Part shown: piece after piece, positions 46,825 through 57,361 of the stretch
Layout of the letters: each line of letters opens with the position of its first letter
Position numbering within the stretch: the stretch's first letter is position 1
Assembly: GCA_024305745.1 (NCBI GenBank)
Contig: JAHRBS010000001.1
Coordinates: 1,426,001-1,490,000, forward strand
DNA length: 64,000 nucleotides
Source: Polyporus tsugae
Taxonomy: Eukaryota; Basidiomycota; Agaricomycetes; Polyporales; Polyporaceae
Reading direction: 5' to 3'
Made by a program: the position numbers and the translations under genes
The notes under the pieces: model-generated
The model's input: the letters and a program-made list of their open reading frames with translations, nothing else
Database searches by the model: none
Told to the model about the DNA's origin: nothing

Positions 46825-47601
46825 ATGTCTGATGACGAAGACATCCCCGAGCTCATCGATATCCCCATCCCCCCATGCTCAGTGAACATGTCGCCCGTGA
46901 GCGTGCACTCAATCTCCACCCACACATTTGCGCCAGATGATCTTGCCGCTCCCATCTACGACTTCGAGAACAAGCCAGAGGAACCCTGGGATGCTTACTT
47001 TCCCACTCCAAGCCAACGCGCCGATCAAAATGCCCCAGTGCGACTCACGTTCACGCGCCATTGGCTCCTGGAGGAAACTACGGAGCGCAGTACCATTGGG
47101 TCCCCGCCGCGATGGCTTGGAATGGAGATCCGGGCGGATGGCTTTTCTCACTCGGTGTGTTGCACCAAATTTAGTGTTTCTCGCTGTGTACTAATGCCCG
47201 CCCACTAGATCAACCTTCCAAAGTCTTTCAAGGAGGCACGTTCCACGGCTCTGGTCGCGTATCGCGAGTATTGGCTATCCCTGAAGGGAAGTCCGGCCTT
47301 CTCCCTCCTCACTTCCAGTCAAAAAGATGTCATCCGCGGTATCCTCGCTACGATGAGGTTCTTTTGCGACGACTCCTATGAAACTCGCCGCCAATGGCCG
47401 CACTTCCGAAAGCTGCTGATGAAGATGTCCGAGATGGCCGGTGAAGATGGCATTCCTGGTGAGCAGCTTTTCGGGACACTTCGAGACTGGGCACGCCATC
47501 ATTTCCGTGTAAGTTCTATCTACTACCATTGGTCAATCTAGTCAGTCTGGGCTGACTGGTCCTACAGGAAGGATTGAACACGCAACAGTGAGAAGAGGAT
47601 T
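46825..47601 (+). CDS. Second gene of the hAT element, unknown 217-aa protein
   Basis: Three exons, 46825-47154, 47209-47508 and 47578-47601, with GT..AG junctions in phase 0, 218 codons including TGA. The start MSDDEDIPELIDIPIPP is acidic. The middle has DFENKPEEPWDAYFPTP and the second exon encodes NLPKSFKEARSTALVAYREY, then FRKLLMKMSEMAGEDGIPGE. The frame is intact, unlike the transposase. It lies 308 bp downstream of the transposase stop, same strand, inside the TIRs, so it moves with the element. I recognise no domain. It may be an accessory transposition protein or a captured host gene. Confidence 0.6.
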
Positions 47602-49914
47602 CTACCAATAGAGTTGATGGAGAGTTGGCAGGGGCCCCGGGGGCCTAAACCTGTAGCTACCACTGTATAACCAGTTGAATTGTATGCTCTGCACCTGCAC
47701 ACAGTCCCTCTCGTGCCAAGTATGTATAATACACCTATACCAACCCGCTGTATCGACCCAAACCCGTTGTACCCATGACCCGGAGCTTATGATCCAAACC
47801 CGGAATAACCCATGGGTTACGGGTACAGGTGATTGGTGGGTATGGGTGCGGGTTCAATTTTTGAGACCCATGGGTGACCCATGCTACAGCCTACATCCAG
47901 GAGCCCTCGAAAATGGGCAAGAAGACTGTCGAGGATCTTTGGGAACACATTCTCAAGTTGCAGCAATGTGAGGACCCTGCTGATCAGTTTCAATTCTTGC
48001 ATTACCTCCATAGTAGTGAGTGGCAGACCGCCAAATATGACATTGAGATCACTCCTCGCAAAAAATCTGGCTGCAAGCAGCCAAAGACTGCCTGCAGCCC
48101 TCCGGGCCTGCCTTGATTGCCCACAGACCAAGAAGGCCAAGCAGACAACAAGGAAGATGAGATTGAGGACAACGAAGGACTTGGGGGATGCGGTTGTGGT
48201 GTAGGGGCCAAGTCCAAGGGTCGACAGGCCAAGCAGAGTCAACCGTCGGGCAAACGGGCACCCCGACCCCAGGTGCCCGGACCGGGCACCTCTCGCAAGG
48301 TCACCAGGCCCTCGCGCCCTCGGGAGGTGCAGGCGCAGAAGAACACTTCCAGCGCGAAAGGGAAGGCACGACAGATGGAGGAGATGTCTGACGCCATAGT
48401 AACCACCTATGAAGAGGAATCAGCGAGCAGTCGGGAGATGGAGATGGAGCACATTGACCTTGTGCATCTCGATGGGCTGGACACTGATGAGGGGGGATCT
48501 GTCGATTCAAGCAGGAAGGCTGGCCTTGCACCTCCCCCAGTAGCTCTGGAAGATCGCATTAGAGGAGTGGACCCAGTTGTTCCTCCGCTTGCTCGCCTTC
48601 TCAAGGGCGCCAGCAACCAGCCTCCAACCTGGGTTGAGCACGACCCCGAGTGGGTGTTTCCCTTCCTCTGGGCACTCAGTCGTGAGCAGGCATGGCAGGA
48701 GCTACTTACTTCCTGGAAGCATATGGTACGTCAAGTCTTACCAGCTAGCGAAGGAATAGAAAGTTTGACTTATGTGACAGCTTGGTCACCGGGCAACACT
48801 GGCAAGAGCTCTAGGGACCCCCTCTGACAAATGGACCCACTGGGATTATTCAGAGGTGGCCATTCCCGAGAGGATCCATTCCAATGCCAGCACGTGGGCT
48901 AACCTGATCAAATGGATTGAAGAGAATGGCCTGGTCAAAAACACAGCACAGCAAGAACTCCAGTGGTGGTTCCTTGCAGCTGGGATGGTAATGCGTGATA
49001 GTCAGTGCACAAACAACGTTGAGCCAGATGAGACGGAGCCTGTGCCCTATGGTGGCCCTGAGTACATGCAATGGAGCATTGCAAACCTCGGTCTAATCAA
49101 AGATCGTGTTCTGCCTGCAATAGAACGTGCCCATCATCCGAGCCCCAATCACGTTGCCAGGCAGACGGATCTAGATCCCCGCCTCAATGCCGATCCACAT
49201 CCGGGCCCATCGTTCTTGGGCCTACCTTCAAAGCTGCATGTGCCCCCAGTCGCAGAATGTAAGCCCAAATACTTCTTTCATACAGTGTAGCTTGCTGATG
49301 GTAGAGCACTGCACCTAGGCCGACCTGGTGAAGAAGCAACCTCTTGGGCACAGGACACGTCTGGGCAGAATGTGCCCACCAATGCATCAGAAATGCCTGA
49401 ACGCACTGCGGCGGGTATACCCTCTGTGCGAGGACGTCGAGGTCAGCCACCCGGTATTCCTGCCCAACAGCTGGAGCCAGGGAACAGATCTGGGCAAGAG
49501 GTGATCAAAAACCGCACACAATCCTCTGTGCGAGGACTGCGAGGCCAGCCACCCGGCATCCCAATGAAACAAGTTCTGATATCCATGAATGAAACTGGAC
49601 TCGGGCAAGGGGTTGACCTAGGCTCCATCTCAGAGGCACTGGCCGCCCAAGGGGGTCCTCAACGGAAGCTCCAGCCCTACGTCCTTGTGCCATCCAGTGC
49701 AGTGGCAAGGCATACTCATGGCAGGGAGAGGGCAAAGCAAACGGAGGCCCAAGTACCTGAAGATCAAGTGCCCGGGTCCGCCATGCTGGCTGCTCAACTG
49801 CCCGGGCCGAGCAACAACATCATCATGGAGGATTCTGTCCCCAGGCCCTCACGCACCCTGGCACCTACTCATAAGTTGTCCCATAAGAGGAACGTGGTGA
49901 AGAGGACCTCATAG

Positions 49915-50331
49915 CATATCTGTGTCTGCGTCATGTAGTCTGAACAATCTCGTCTGGAATATATGTGTTATGTGTTGGTCAGTCTTATGGGCACGCAAGT
50001 CATTCAAGTGAACAAGGATGCATTTATTACAAAATATGGTGTTGTATGATAGTGAGAAACACAAGACAAAGATGAAAGCAAGGTATAAAAGATGACTGCG
50101 CATGACAAGAACCTTCTGCAGATATGTACCCCTAAGTCACATAACACTCAAGAGTTCACAAAAACTGACATCTACAGCGGGCTAACGACAGATATTGGTG
50201 AATACTTTGTGACCATCCTCCCATGAAGCAGATTGTGGTGCCAAACTGCTCAACAGCCTACTTACTGATGAGGTGTCCGATGAAGTGCCCAATGACCTGC
50301 CTGAAGACCTGGCGCTCGACAGGCACAAAGC
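49915..50331. other. Short region between convergent genes
   Basis: About 400 bp between the ends of the two convergent uncharacterised frames. AT-rich, with no gene seen. Confidence 0.4.
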
Positions 50332-51180
50332 TCAACTTTCCAAAGGTGGCGACATGACCACACACTCGCCCTGCAGTCCAGAGGCATCTTCAGCCTGTAT
50401 ATTCCATCTGGGGGGCTGCCACAACACAACAGCTAGAGAGGGTGATGTCAAGGGGGAAGAGGGACGCGTCTCCGGCATGCTATGAGGCTGGCCGCTCTGG
50501 AGAATCTCGGGTGATTTCACTACAGCGTGGGGTGACTCTGGTGTTTCCGTTGAGAACGACTGCTCGCGTGCACTGCCGGAGCCCAAAGGGGACCATGAGT
50601 GCATGGAAACAAGCAGGCCATGACCAGGGTGGGGATAGTTGAGGTAATAGGTCCCATACTTCTCTAGGAGATAGGCCTCAATGCAGTCACTCCGCTGGCG
50701 GAGTTCTGTTATCTCTCTGTTCTGTGCCGTGAGCAAGAGATCCTGGGTATGTACTTGTTGGCGAAGTAATTGGTTCTGTGCTTGGAGCTCGCTGACCGCT
50801 GCTGAGATGTCCGTAACATGAGTGCCCAACTGGGTGCCGTGTTCTCCTACCTCCGATATAGCATCCCACATGATGCCGGAGTAGCTGCAGGATTTGTTGA
50901 AGTTCCAGTTGATGGTGGTCGAGAATGACACTGCATCAAATTCTGGGCGAACTGGCCGATATTCCACCGAGGTGTTGCGAAGGAAGGGGGGCACATTGCT
51001 CAGCCAGTGATCATCAAGAACAGTACCGTCAGGGGGGGGCGATACCACAGGAGCAGGGGGTGACAGATGACCGGCATCAAAGTGTATGTAGTCGTAGTCA
51101 GGGGCCATGGTGGGCACTTCGGCATGCTCAGGCACTTGGAAGTTATCAGGCACTTGGGCCACTCCAGGTGAATCGGACAC
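50332..51180 (-). CDS. Probable 3' exon of the Zn-cluster gene: coiled-coil protein segment
   Basis: Open for 282 codons, entered after a plausible acceptor (GATTTGCAG at about 51,180) rather than at an ATG. It encodes an acidic stretch (TMAPDYDYIHFDAGH), a possible amphipathic coiled coil (ISAAVSELQAQNQLLRQQ, then TAQNREITELRQRSD) and a Ser/Pro tail. I recognise no catalytic motif. Position and strand suggest that it was once joined to the Zn(2)Cys(6)-like frame upstream (51,738-58,830), with the tRNA and a Gypsy scrap now lying between. The link is inferred, not shown. Confidence 0.45.
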   Translation of the reverse strand: MSDSPGVAQVPDNFQVPEHAEVPTMAPDYDYIHFDAGHLSPPAPVVSPPPDGTVLDDHWLSNVPPFLRNTSVEYRPVRPEFDAVSFSTTINWNFNKSCSYSGIMWDAISEVGEHGTQLGTHVTDISAAVSELQAQNQLLRQQVHTQDLLLTAQNREITELRQRSDCIEAYLLEKYGTYYLNYPHPGHGLLVSMHSWSPLGSGSAREQSFSTETPESPHAVVKSPEILQSGQPHSMPETRPSSPLTSPSLAVVLWQPPRWNIQAEDASGLQGECVVMSPPLES

Positions 51181-51339
51181 TGCAAATCACAAGCTTTTCT
51201 TAATTCCCGAAAATCGAACATACATCCCTGATAACCCCATTAGAAAGGTACCTACCTGCAAGATCGTCATCCTTGCACTCACTGCAAGATGCCAGGGCAC
51301 GAAGAATCCCCTTTGGACCTTTGCCCTGGTGGCTATCAA

Positions 51340-51420
51340 TTCTATTCCAAGTCTCTGAATGAGCATGAACGCAACTATGAGATCTATGACAAGGAGTTAC
51401 TGGCCATCATACTGCCATAA
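51340..51420 (+). pseudogene. Tiny Gypsy RNase H remnant
   Basis: Encodes FYSKSLNEHERNYEIYDKEL then LAII before running out at a TAA. This is a typical Ty3/Gypsy RNase H segment with no neighbouring element parts. It lies 100 bp upstream of the tRNA-Cys gene. Confidence 0.7.
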
Positions 51421-51519
51421 GACCCCTCAATGTACTGTGCATAGCATGCATGCCGTAGTGACATGGGGCTACAGTTACACTAATCTACACTAATAAACTG
51501 GTGTCTCTACTGAACCCAA

Positions 51520-51590
51520 GACCAGATAGCTCAGTAGTAGAGCATCTGGGTGCAAACCAGAAGGTCCTGGGTTCAATCCCCGGTCTGGTC
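51520..51590 (+). tRNA. tRNA-Cys (anticodon GCA)
   Basis: A 71-nt cloverleaf. Acceptor GACCAGA pairs with TCTGGTC; the D-arm is GCTCAGTAGTAGAGC; the anticodon stem TCTGG/CCAGA closes the loop GTGCAAA with anticodon GCA; the variable loop is AGGTC; the T-arm is CTGGG-TTCAATC-CCCGG. Box A- and box B-like sequences are intact, and no intron or encoded CCA is present. A TTTT follows at 51,593-51,596, suitable as a Pol III terminator. It appears functional although it is surrounded by transposon remnants. Confidence 0.93.
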
Positions 51591-52014
51591 ACTTTTCCAC
51601 TGCTAATACCCTCTGCTTGCCTGTTGTCCTCAATGAGCGACGTGTCGGGTTCTCAGATACAGTGCGAGTGTCCATACTGCGCTTTACTGAAATGGAGGGA
51701 TCCTGTACCCCGCGCGCTGCCCGATCGGGTTTGGGCTTCAACTTGGTGGTTGCCTGCCCATCGCTGTCTGACGCAGGCCAATTTCATCATTGGGAGTGGG
51801 TACAAGCACGCGGTTTCGCTTCTGGGACCCTTTTGATGAAGTGCCCGGGGTGGCCTTCATCTCATAAGTGCCGTATTCTTTGGCTTGTTGTTTACAGATG
51901 GTCAGGAACCACGGGGGCACAATTGTCGCCTTGAGTGCCTCGAGGGATTTATTGTCTTCTTTTGGGTGCAGGGAATATTTGTCGGCCTTGAGGCACCACT
52001 TAAAGAGGAGGTAG

Positions 52015-52441
52015 TGTTGAAGTCGGTGCTGTAGCGCGCGCTGCTTTGACCGCGCCAAGTCCCGCTTCGTACCATACATATCGCGTACTGTACCCTACCC
52101 TCTGGTATTTTCCACATCGCTAGATTCTGCGTTCTCATAGAGATATACCATACTCTTACTCAATGACTCGGTTTAGTGTAGATCTGATCCCCTCTCTAGA
52201 GTAGACTCTACCTTAGGCATTTCTCGTCCTTTCAGTGCCAGAACGGCGCCAGTTCGTGTAGGATCATGTAAGCTACCTAGCACGTGCTCAGTGCGCTGTC
52301 ACCTTGCCTCTGTCGAGCTCTGTTGTCCTTAGACTTCTTAGAGCTCGACTTAGGTGAGTACTTTAGTTTCCTGTCAATGAAAGACTTCTTAGAGCTCGAC
52401 TTAGGCCATTGTGACCCCTCTGAGGCGCACTGCAGCCAACA
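52015..52441 (+). repeat. 5' LTR of Copia copy C
   Basis: 427 bp, TGTTGAAGTC..CAGCCAACA, 5-prime type variants (CTTCGTACC, AGTTCGTGTAGGATC). Confidence 0.93.
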
Positions 52442-52453
52442 GGTTATGAGCCC
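52442..52453 (+). promoter_or_regulatory. Primer-binding site matching the tRNA-iMet anticodon arm
   Basis: GGTTATGAGCCC directly after the LTR is complementary to GGGCTCATAACC, the anticodon stem-loop (CAT) of initiator tRNA-Met. GCGC (52,455-52,458) may extend the match after one mismatch. Copia-type elements are known to prime from a cleaved 5' half of this tRNA. Confidence 0.72.
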
Positions 52454-52663
52454 TGCGCTCTGACCGCCTCAAGACGTCCATCCCTGCCTGTCCAATCGCT
52501 CTACAGCCTCCCCTAGCCTCCCTTCCATCTCTGCATCCTCTGCTTGTCTCAATCTTCGCTCTGGGACCCTCTTTCCATCTTTCCTCGCCCCTGCACTCAG
52601 TTTTCGTCCCCTCGCTTCGTCGCTTCACTCACTCGTCGCGTGCCACGTCACTACCCCTCCACC

Positions 52664-55600
52664 ATGGCGCCACCCGCTGCAACCTTCCCCAAGCTCTCCA
52701 ATCGCAACTACCAGCAATGGCGACTCGACATGGAGGCCAGGCTTCGCATCCTCGGTGCCCTGCGCATCATCCAGGGTACTGAGACCAGGCCTGCCTTCGT
52801 CGCACCCCTGGACGCTGGAGAACGACGTGATTTGCGCGATTTCGACAACAGGGTGGATTTGGCAGCTGGGGAGCTATGGAGTTGTGTGGAGAGGGAGCAG
52901 CAGACACACCTGGAGGCCATCAGGGACGACCCTGTTGCCATGTGGGCAAAGCTGGAGTCTGTGCACATGCAGAAGCGGCCAGGTATGAGGTTTAACACCT
53001 ACAACGCGCTCCTAAGCCTCTGCAAGAGTGAGGACGAGTCCCTGTCCTCCCTATCGATGCGAGCAGTCCAGCTCAAGTCAGACATGAAGGCCCTTCGTCC
53101 TGCCACCTTCTCCATCACCCAGCTCGACGATGAGCTCGTCCTCATGGCCCTCATCCGTGCCCTGCCTGTGGAATACACCTCCCTGCGCCAGACCCTGCTC
53201 CTCGACGACTCCCTGACGCTGGACAAGCTCCAGGAGATGTTCATTGTGCTCGAAAACCAGCCTGGTGCCTTGTCGTCGACCCCAGCCCTCTCCAATGTCG
53301 CGTCGCAGGTCTCCTGCACGTTCTGCGGTCGCCCCAACCACTCGGAGGACCAGTGCTTCAGCAAACGCGATGCCAGCGCAAAGGCGAAGGACAGGATGAC
53401 CCAGCGCACCCAGTTTCGCTCCCAGCGCAACCAGCGCAAGCAGGAGGCCTCTGAGGCCTCCAGCTCATCGAACACCGCATCTGGGACACAGACCAAACCC
53501 CAGGAGTCCGCTGGGGCGGCCACTGTGAGTGCTGGTTGTGCCTCTGCCCTCCTCTCAGCCTCAGATCGCTCGTCCTGGCTCTCCACCCCTGCTGCTGCTA
53601 ACTGGAACACCGACACAGGTGCTTCTGCACACATGACGCCCCACCGCCACTGGTTTCGCTCCTACTCGCCCCACACCATCCCCATTCGACTCGCCAACTC
53701 GCACATCGTCTACTCGGCGGGTTTAGGGTCTGTGGTGTTCCAGCCTGAGGAGAGGGGCGGCGTTTTACCACCTGCTGTTGTACTACACGACGTCTTGCAT
53801 GTCCCTGCACTTGCTAGCAATCTACTGTCTGTTTTCCACCTCACGCACGAGAAGGGCTACACTGTCGAGTTGCGCGCATCCTCTGCGCTGTTCTACCACC
53901 AGGGGGAGCTTCGCTTTGAGGCCCAGGTCAATGCGCACAACGTAGGCTACCTCCTTGGTCGCACTATCCCCCAATCGACAACTGCGCTCTCTGCATCGAC
54001 CACCAGCAGTGAGGACCTCGCACTCTGGCACCAACGCTGCTCACACGTCAACCTCGACGATCTGCGCTCTGCAATTCGCAGGGAGCTCGTCCAGGGGCTC
54101 AGGATCCGCTCACAGCGCGCACCTGATGCGATTTGCGAGCCCTGCCTTGCTGGCAAGCTCAATCGCCATCCCATCCCCCGCTTCGCCTCCAGGAGGTTTG
54201 TTCGCCTGGCCCTGGTCCACACCGACCTCAAGGGCAAGCTCCCAGTGCGCACCACCGAGGGCTATCAGTACTGGATGGTCTTTGTCGACGACGCGACGCG
54301 ATTCTGGGCCATGGCTTACCTCAAGCTCAAGAGCGACGCCTTTGCTGCGTTCAAGGCGTTCAAGGCGTACACTGAGAACTGCCTGGGCCTGTGCATCAAG
54401 GCCACACGCAACGACAAGGGCGGCAAGTACATGGGCCAGGAGTTCATCGACTACTGTGCAGAACACGGCATCCACAGGCAGCACACAGAACTAGACGAGC
54501 CCCACCAGAATGGCGTTGCAGAGCGAGCTAACAGGACGACATCTGAGGGTGCCACCGCTCTCCTTGCCCAGGCCAAGCTGCCTCCTTCGTTCTGGGGCCA
54601 TGCCGTCTCTACCTTTGTCCACACACGCAACCGCATGCCCACCTCTGCGCTCGATGGAGGCATCCCCTACACTGCTTGGAAGGGCGATGGGCGCAAGCCT
54701 GACGTGTCCTACTTCCGCGTCTTTGGGTGCCTGGCCTATGTCCTTATTCGCAAGAAGGATCGCAAAGCGCTGCAGCCACACACAAGGAAGTGCATCTTTA
54801 TTGGCTACCCGGAGGGCACAAAAGCCTGGTGATTCTGGGACCCTGCTGCGAAGAAGATCATCATCTCGTCGCATGCTGTGTTTGACGAACAGTGCTTCCC
54901 TGGCAACTCGCCCTTCATCAACGTCTTTGGCCTGCCCCTCGACGATGTGGACGTCCCTGGAGCGTCAGAGGACACAGGTGCGGACGCACCACCTCAGGAC
55001 GATGCCCCAGATGTGCCAGAGCTGCATGATCAGGGGGGAGATGACGACTGGGATGATCCTGCACCTCCTCCACCTCCTGCGCCGCAAATCGCACCCCCAC
55101 CAGCTGCACCACCGCGTCAGCAGTCCCCACAGCATTCACCATCTCCACCTGCGCCTTTGCCTCCTCGTGCGCAACCTCCTGCGCCTCCACAGGCTCCTCC
55201 ACGCGCTCCAGCCATCGCTCATGCGCCTCCATCACCGCCTCCTGCCCCTGCAGTTCGTCCTCGGGCACCATCGATCCACCAGCAGGCCCAAGGCGACGGT
55301 GGCTTCAGGCCCTACCCTGCACTTGCTCGCAAACAGCTCCCATCGCGCTCTTCTCGCTACCAGGGTTCCCTCAACAACAGAGAGCTTGAACGCCAGAACC
55401 TCGTTCCACAGCGTCTTCGCATTCGCTCTGCATCGCCTGCTCCACCTGCTGCATCGCCTGAACCACCACAGCGCGACTCCTCCTTGCCAGATCCCCTTAT
55501 CGACGCACCAGTCGACAACCAAGCTCCTCCACCTCGTGCCAATCCCTTTGCTCCTTGCTCCATGTCGCCCCCACCGAGTCCCACGTCCTCAGACGACGAA

Positions 55601-57346
55601 CTCGACTGCCTAGGTCGCGACGATGGCAGTGGCGAAGAGGCACACCATGCGATGATGGCTGGCATCGAGGATGTCTACTCTGGCCAGCACTACGACTACC
55701 TGACCTACGACGAGGCTCTCGAGGTCGCATTCGAGTCTGTGGTCGAGCATGCGTCAAAAGCGAACCAGGAGCACTTGGGTGAGCCCAGGTCCATCGCAGA
55801 GGTCATGGAACTCGATGCAGATGAGCGTGCCAGGTGGCTCAAGGCTGCCCAGGATGAAATCCAGTCCCTCGTCGAGAATGGCACCTTCGAACTCGTCCTC
55901 CTCCCTCCAGGTCGCAAGGCCATTGGCTCCCGCTGGGTCTTCCGTGTCAAGCGCAATGCAGACGGCTCCATCGAGCGGTACAAGGGTCGCCTCGTCGCCA
56001 AGGGCTTCTCCCAGCGTCCTGGCTTCGAGTACAACGAGACCTTTGCTCCTACACCAAAGTGGGCGTCGATTCGAGCTATCCTTGCTCTCGCTGGGCTTGA
56101 GGACCTCGAGCTTGAGTCGGTGGACATCTCCTCTGCCTACCTCAATGGCGAGCTCAAGGAGGAGGTCTACATGCGCCAGCCTGAGGGCTTTGAGGACAAG
56201 ACTCCTGAGTGGGTGTGGCGCCTTCGCAAGGCTCTCTATGGCCTCAAGCAGGCTGGCCGCTGCTGGCATGAGAAGCTCAACGAGGTGCTTGGCAAGCTGG
56301 GCTTTGAGCGACTGACCTGTGAGCACAGTGTCTGGGTGTATCTGCGCGATGGGGTGCGTCTCATCATCCCTGTCTTCGTCGACAACATCACCATCGCTGG
56401 CAAGGACAAGGCTGCGATTCAGCGCGTCAAGGACGACCTGCGCAAGCACTTCAAGCTGCGCGACCTGGGGCCAATGTCGTGGCTCCTGGGTGTCAAGATT
56501 GAGCGCGACCGCTCCAAGCGTGCCCTGTCGATCTCGCAGCGCCAGTATGCCCTCGACATCCTCGAGCGATATGGCTTCACCAACTGCGACCCAGTCAGCA
56601 CCCCCATGGACCCTGGCCTCCGTCTCAGCGCAGACATGGCTCCAACGTCCAAGGCAGACATCCGCGACATGCAGGACATTCCCTATGGCCAAGCAGTTGG
56701 TTCTCTCTTCTACCTCGCCATTGCAACGTGCCCAGACATTGCTCGCACTGTTGGCAACCTCGCACGCTTCTCCCAGAACCCTGGCATTATGCACTGGAAG
56801 GCAGTCAAGCACCTGTTCCGCTACATCAAGGGCACACTCGACTACAAGCTCACCTACTCCCCCTCGTCTGAGCCAGAGCTCTTCACCTCCTACACCGATG
56901 CAGACCACGCTGGCTGCCCTGACACAGGTCGCTCGACCTCTGGCTATGTGATCAAGATGGGCACAGGCGCGATTTCCTGGTCGAGTCGTCTTCAGTCCCT
57001 TGTCGCTCTGTCTACCACCGAGGTGGAGTTCATCGCAGCTGTCTCGTGTGGCCAGGAGATCCTCTGGTTGCGCAATCTGTTTACAGAGTTTGGGTTTGAT
57101 GTTTCCTCTGCCTCAACGCTTCGCATTGACAACCTGTCTGCGCTGTCTGTGGCAAAGAACCCTGAGCACCATGGGCGGATGAAGCACCTCGACCTGCGCT
57201 TCTACTGGCTGCGAGATGAGGTGGCCAAGGGTTGCATTGAGGTGGTCCATCTGCGCACCTCACACATGCCAGCAGACATCCTCACCAAGTCACTGCCCAG
57301 GCCAAAGGTGCTTGAGATGGTGAAGATGCTTGGATTGGGGACTTGA
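52664..57346 (+). pseudogene. Copia copy C Gag-Pol
   Basis: Start ATG at 52,664 (ACCATGG). The frame is open to TGA 54,830-54,832 and then continues in the same frame from 54,833 to the stop at 57,346. The domains are as in the tandem copies: Gag with CCHC knuckle, protease DTGA, integrase D,D,E, Pro-rich linker (55,060-55,270), RT with VFVDN at 56,372-56,386, RNase H. The shared TGA separates the integrase from RT/RNase H, so RT would need readthrough. Confidence 0.9.
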
Positions 57347-57361
57347 CTAGTCAGGGGGGAG

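Larger units (their letters stand above)
31508..47893 (+). mobile_element. hAT DNA transposon carrying two genes and nested Copia insertions
   Basis: Terminal inverted repeats TAGGCTGTAGCATGGGTCA (from 31,508) and its complement ending at 47,893. An 8-bp target duplication CATCCAGG lies at 31,500-31,507 and 47,894-47,901. Both ends carry subterminal CGGGTA/ACCCG-rich repeats (31,530-31,640 and 47,755-47,880), possible transposase-binding sites. Excluding the 11.1-kb Copia insertion, the element is about 5.3 kb. It contains a transposase gene (31,982-46,516) and a second spliced gene (46,825-47,601) on the same strand. It landed inside exon 4 of the host gene; removing it and one CATCCAGG restores GTC ATC CAG GAG. 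Confidence 0.9.
30286..49914 (+). pseudogene. Uncharacterised gene of about 979 codons, split by a hAT insertion
   Basis: Exons 30286-30459, 30514-30980, 31034-31326, 31400-31507, then after the hAT 47902-48725, 48781-49258 and 49319-49914. They total 2940 nt and stay in one frame with GT..AG introns. The frame is cut by four TGA codons: 30382, 30589, 30820 and 48114. Each sits where an Arg CGA is plausible. The N-terminal part has a possible HMG-box-like helical segment (KARAERWELLEEEAQQAYED). The middle has conserved-looking blocks (VSYAWRNSEGKLKHAQYN, PVPWLSVLTDKHKYFLAAII, GKKTVEDLWEHILKLQQ). The C-terminal half is low-complexity and basic, with a direct repeat (RGQPPGIP twice, 49,440-49,560). 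I do not recognise a function. It is convergent with the Zn-cluster gene, and the pair may be part of a repeated mobile or formerly mobile unit. Confidence 0.6.
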
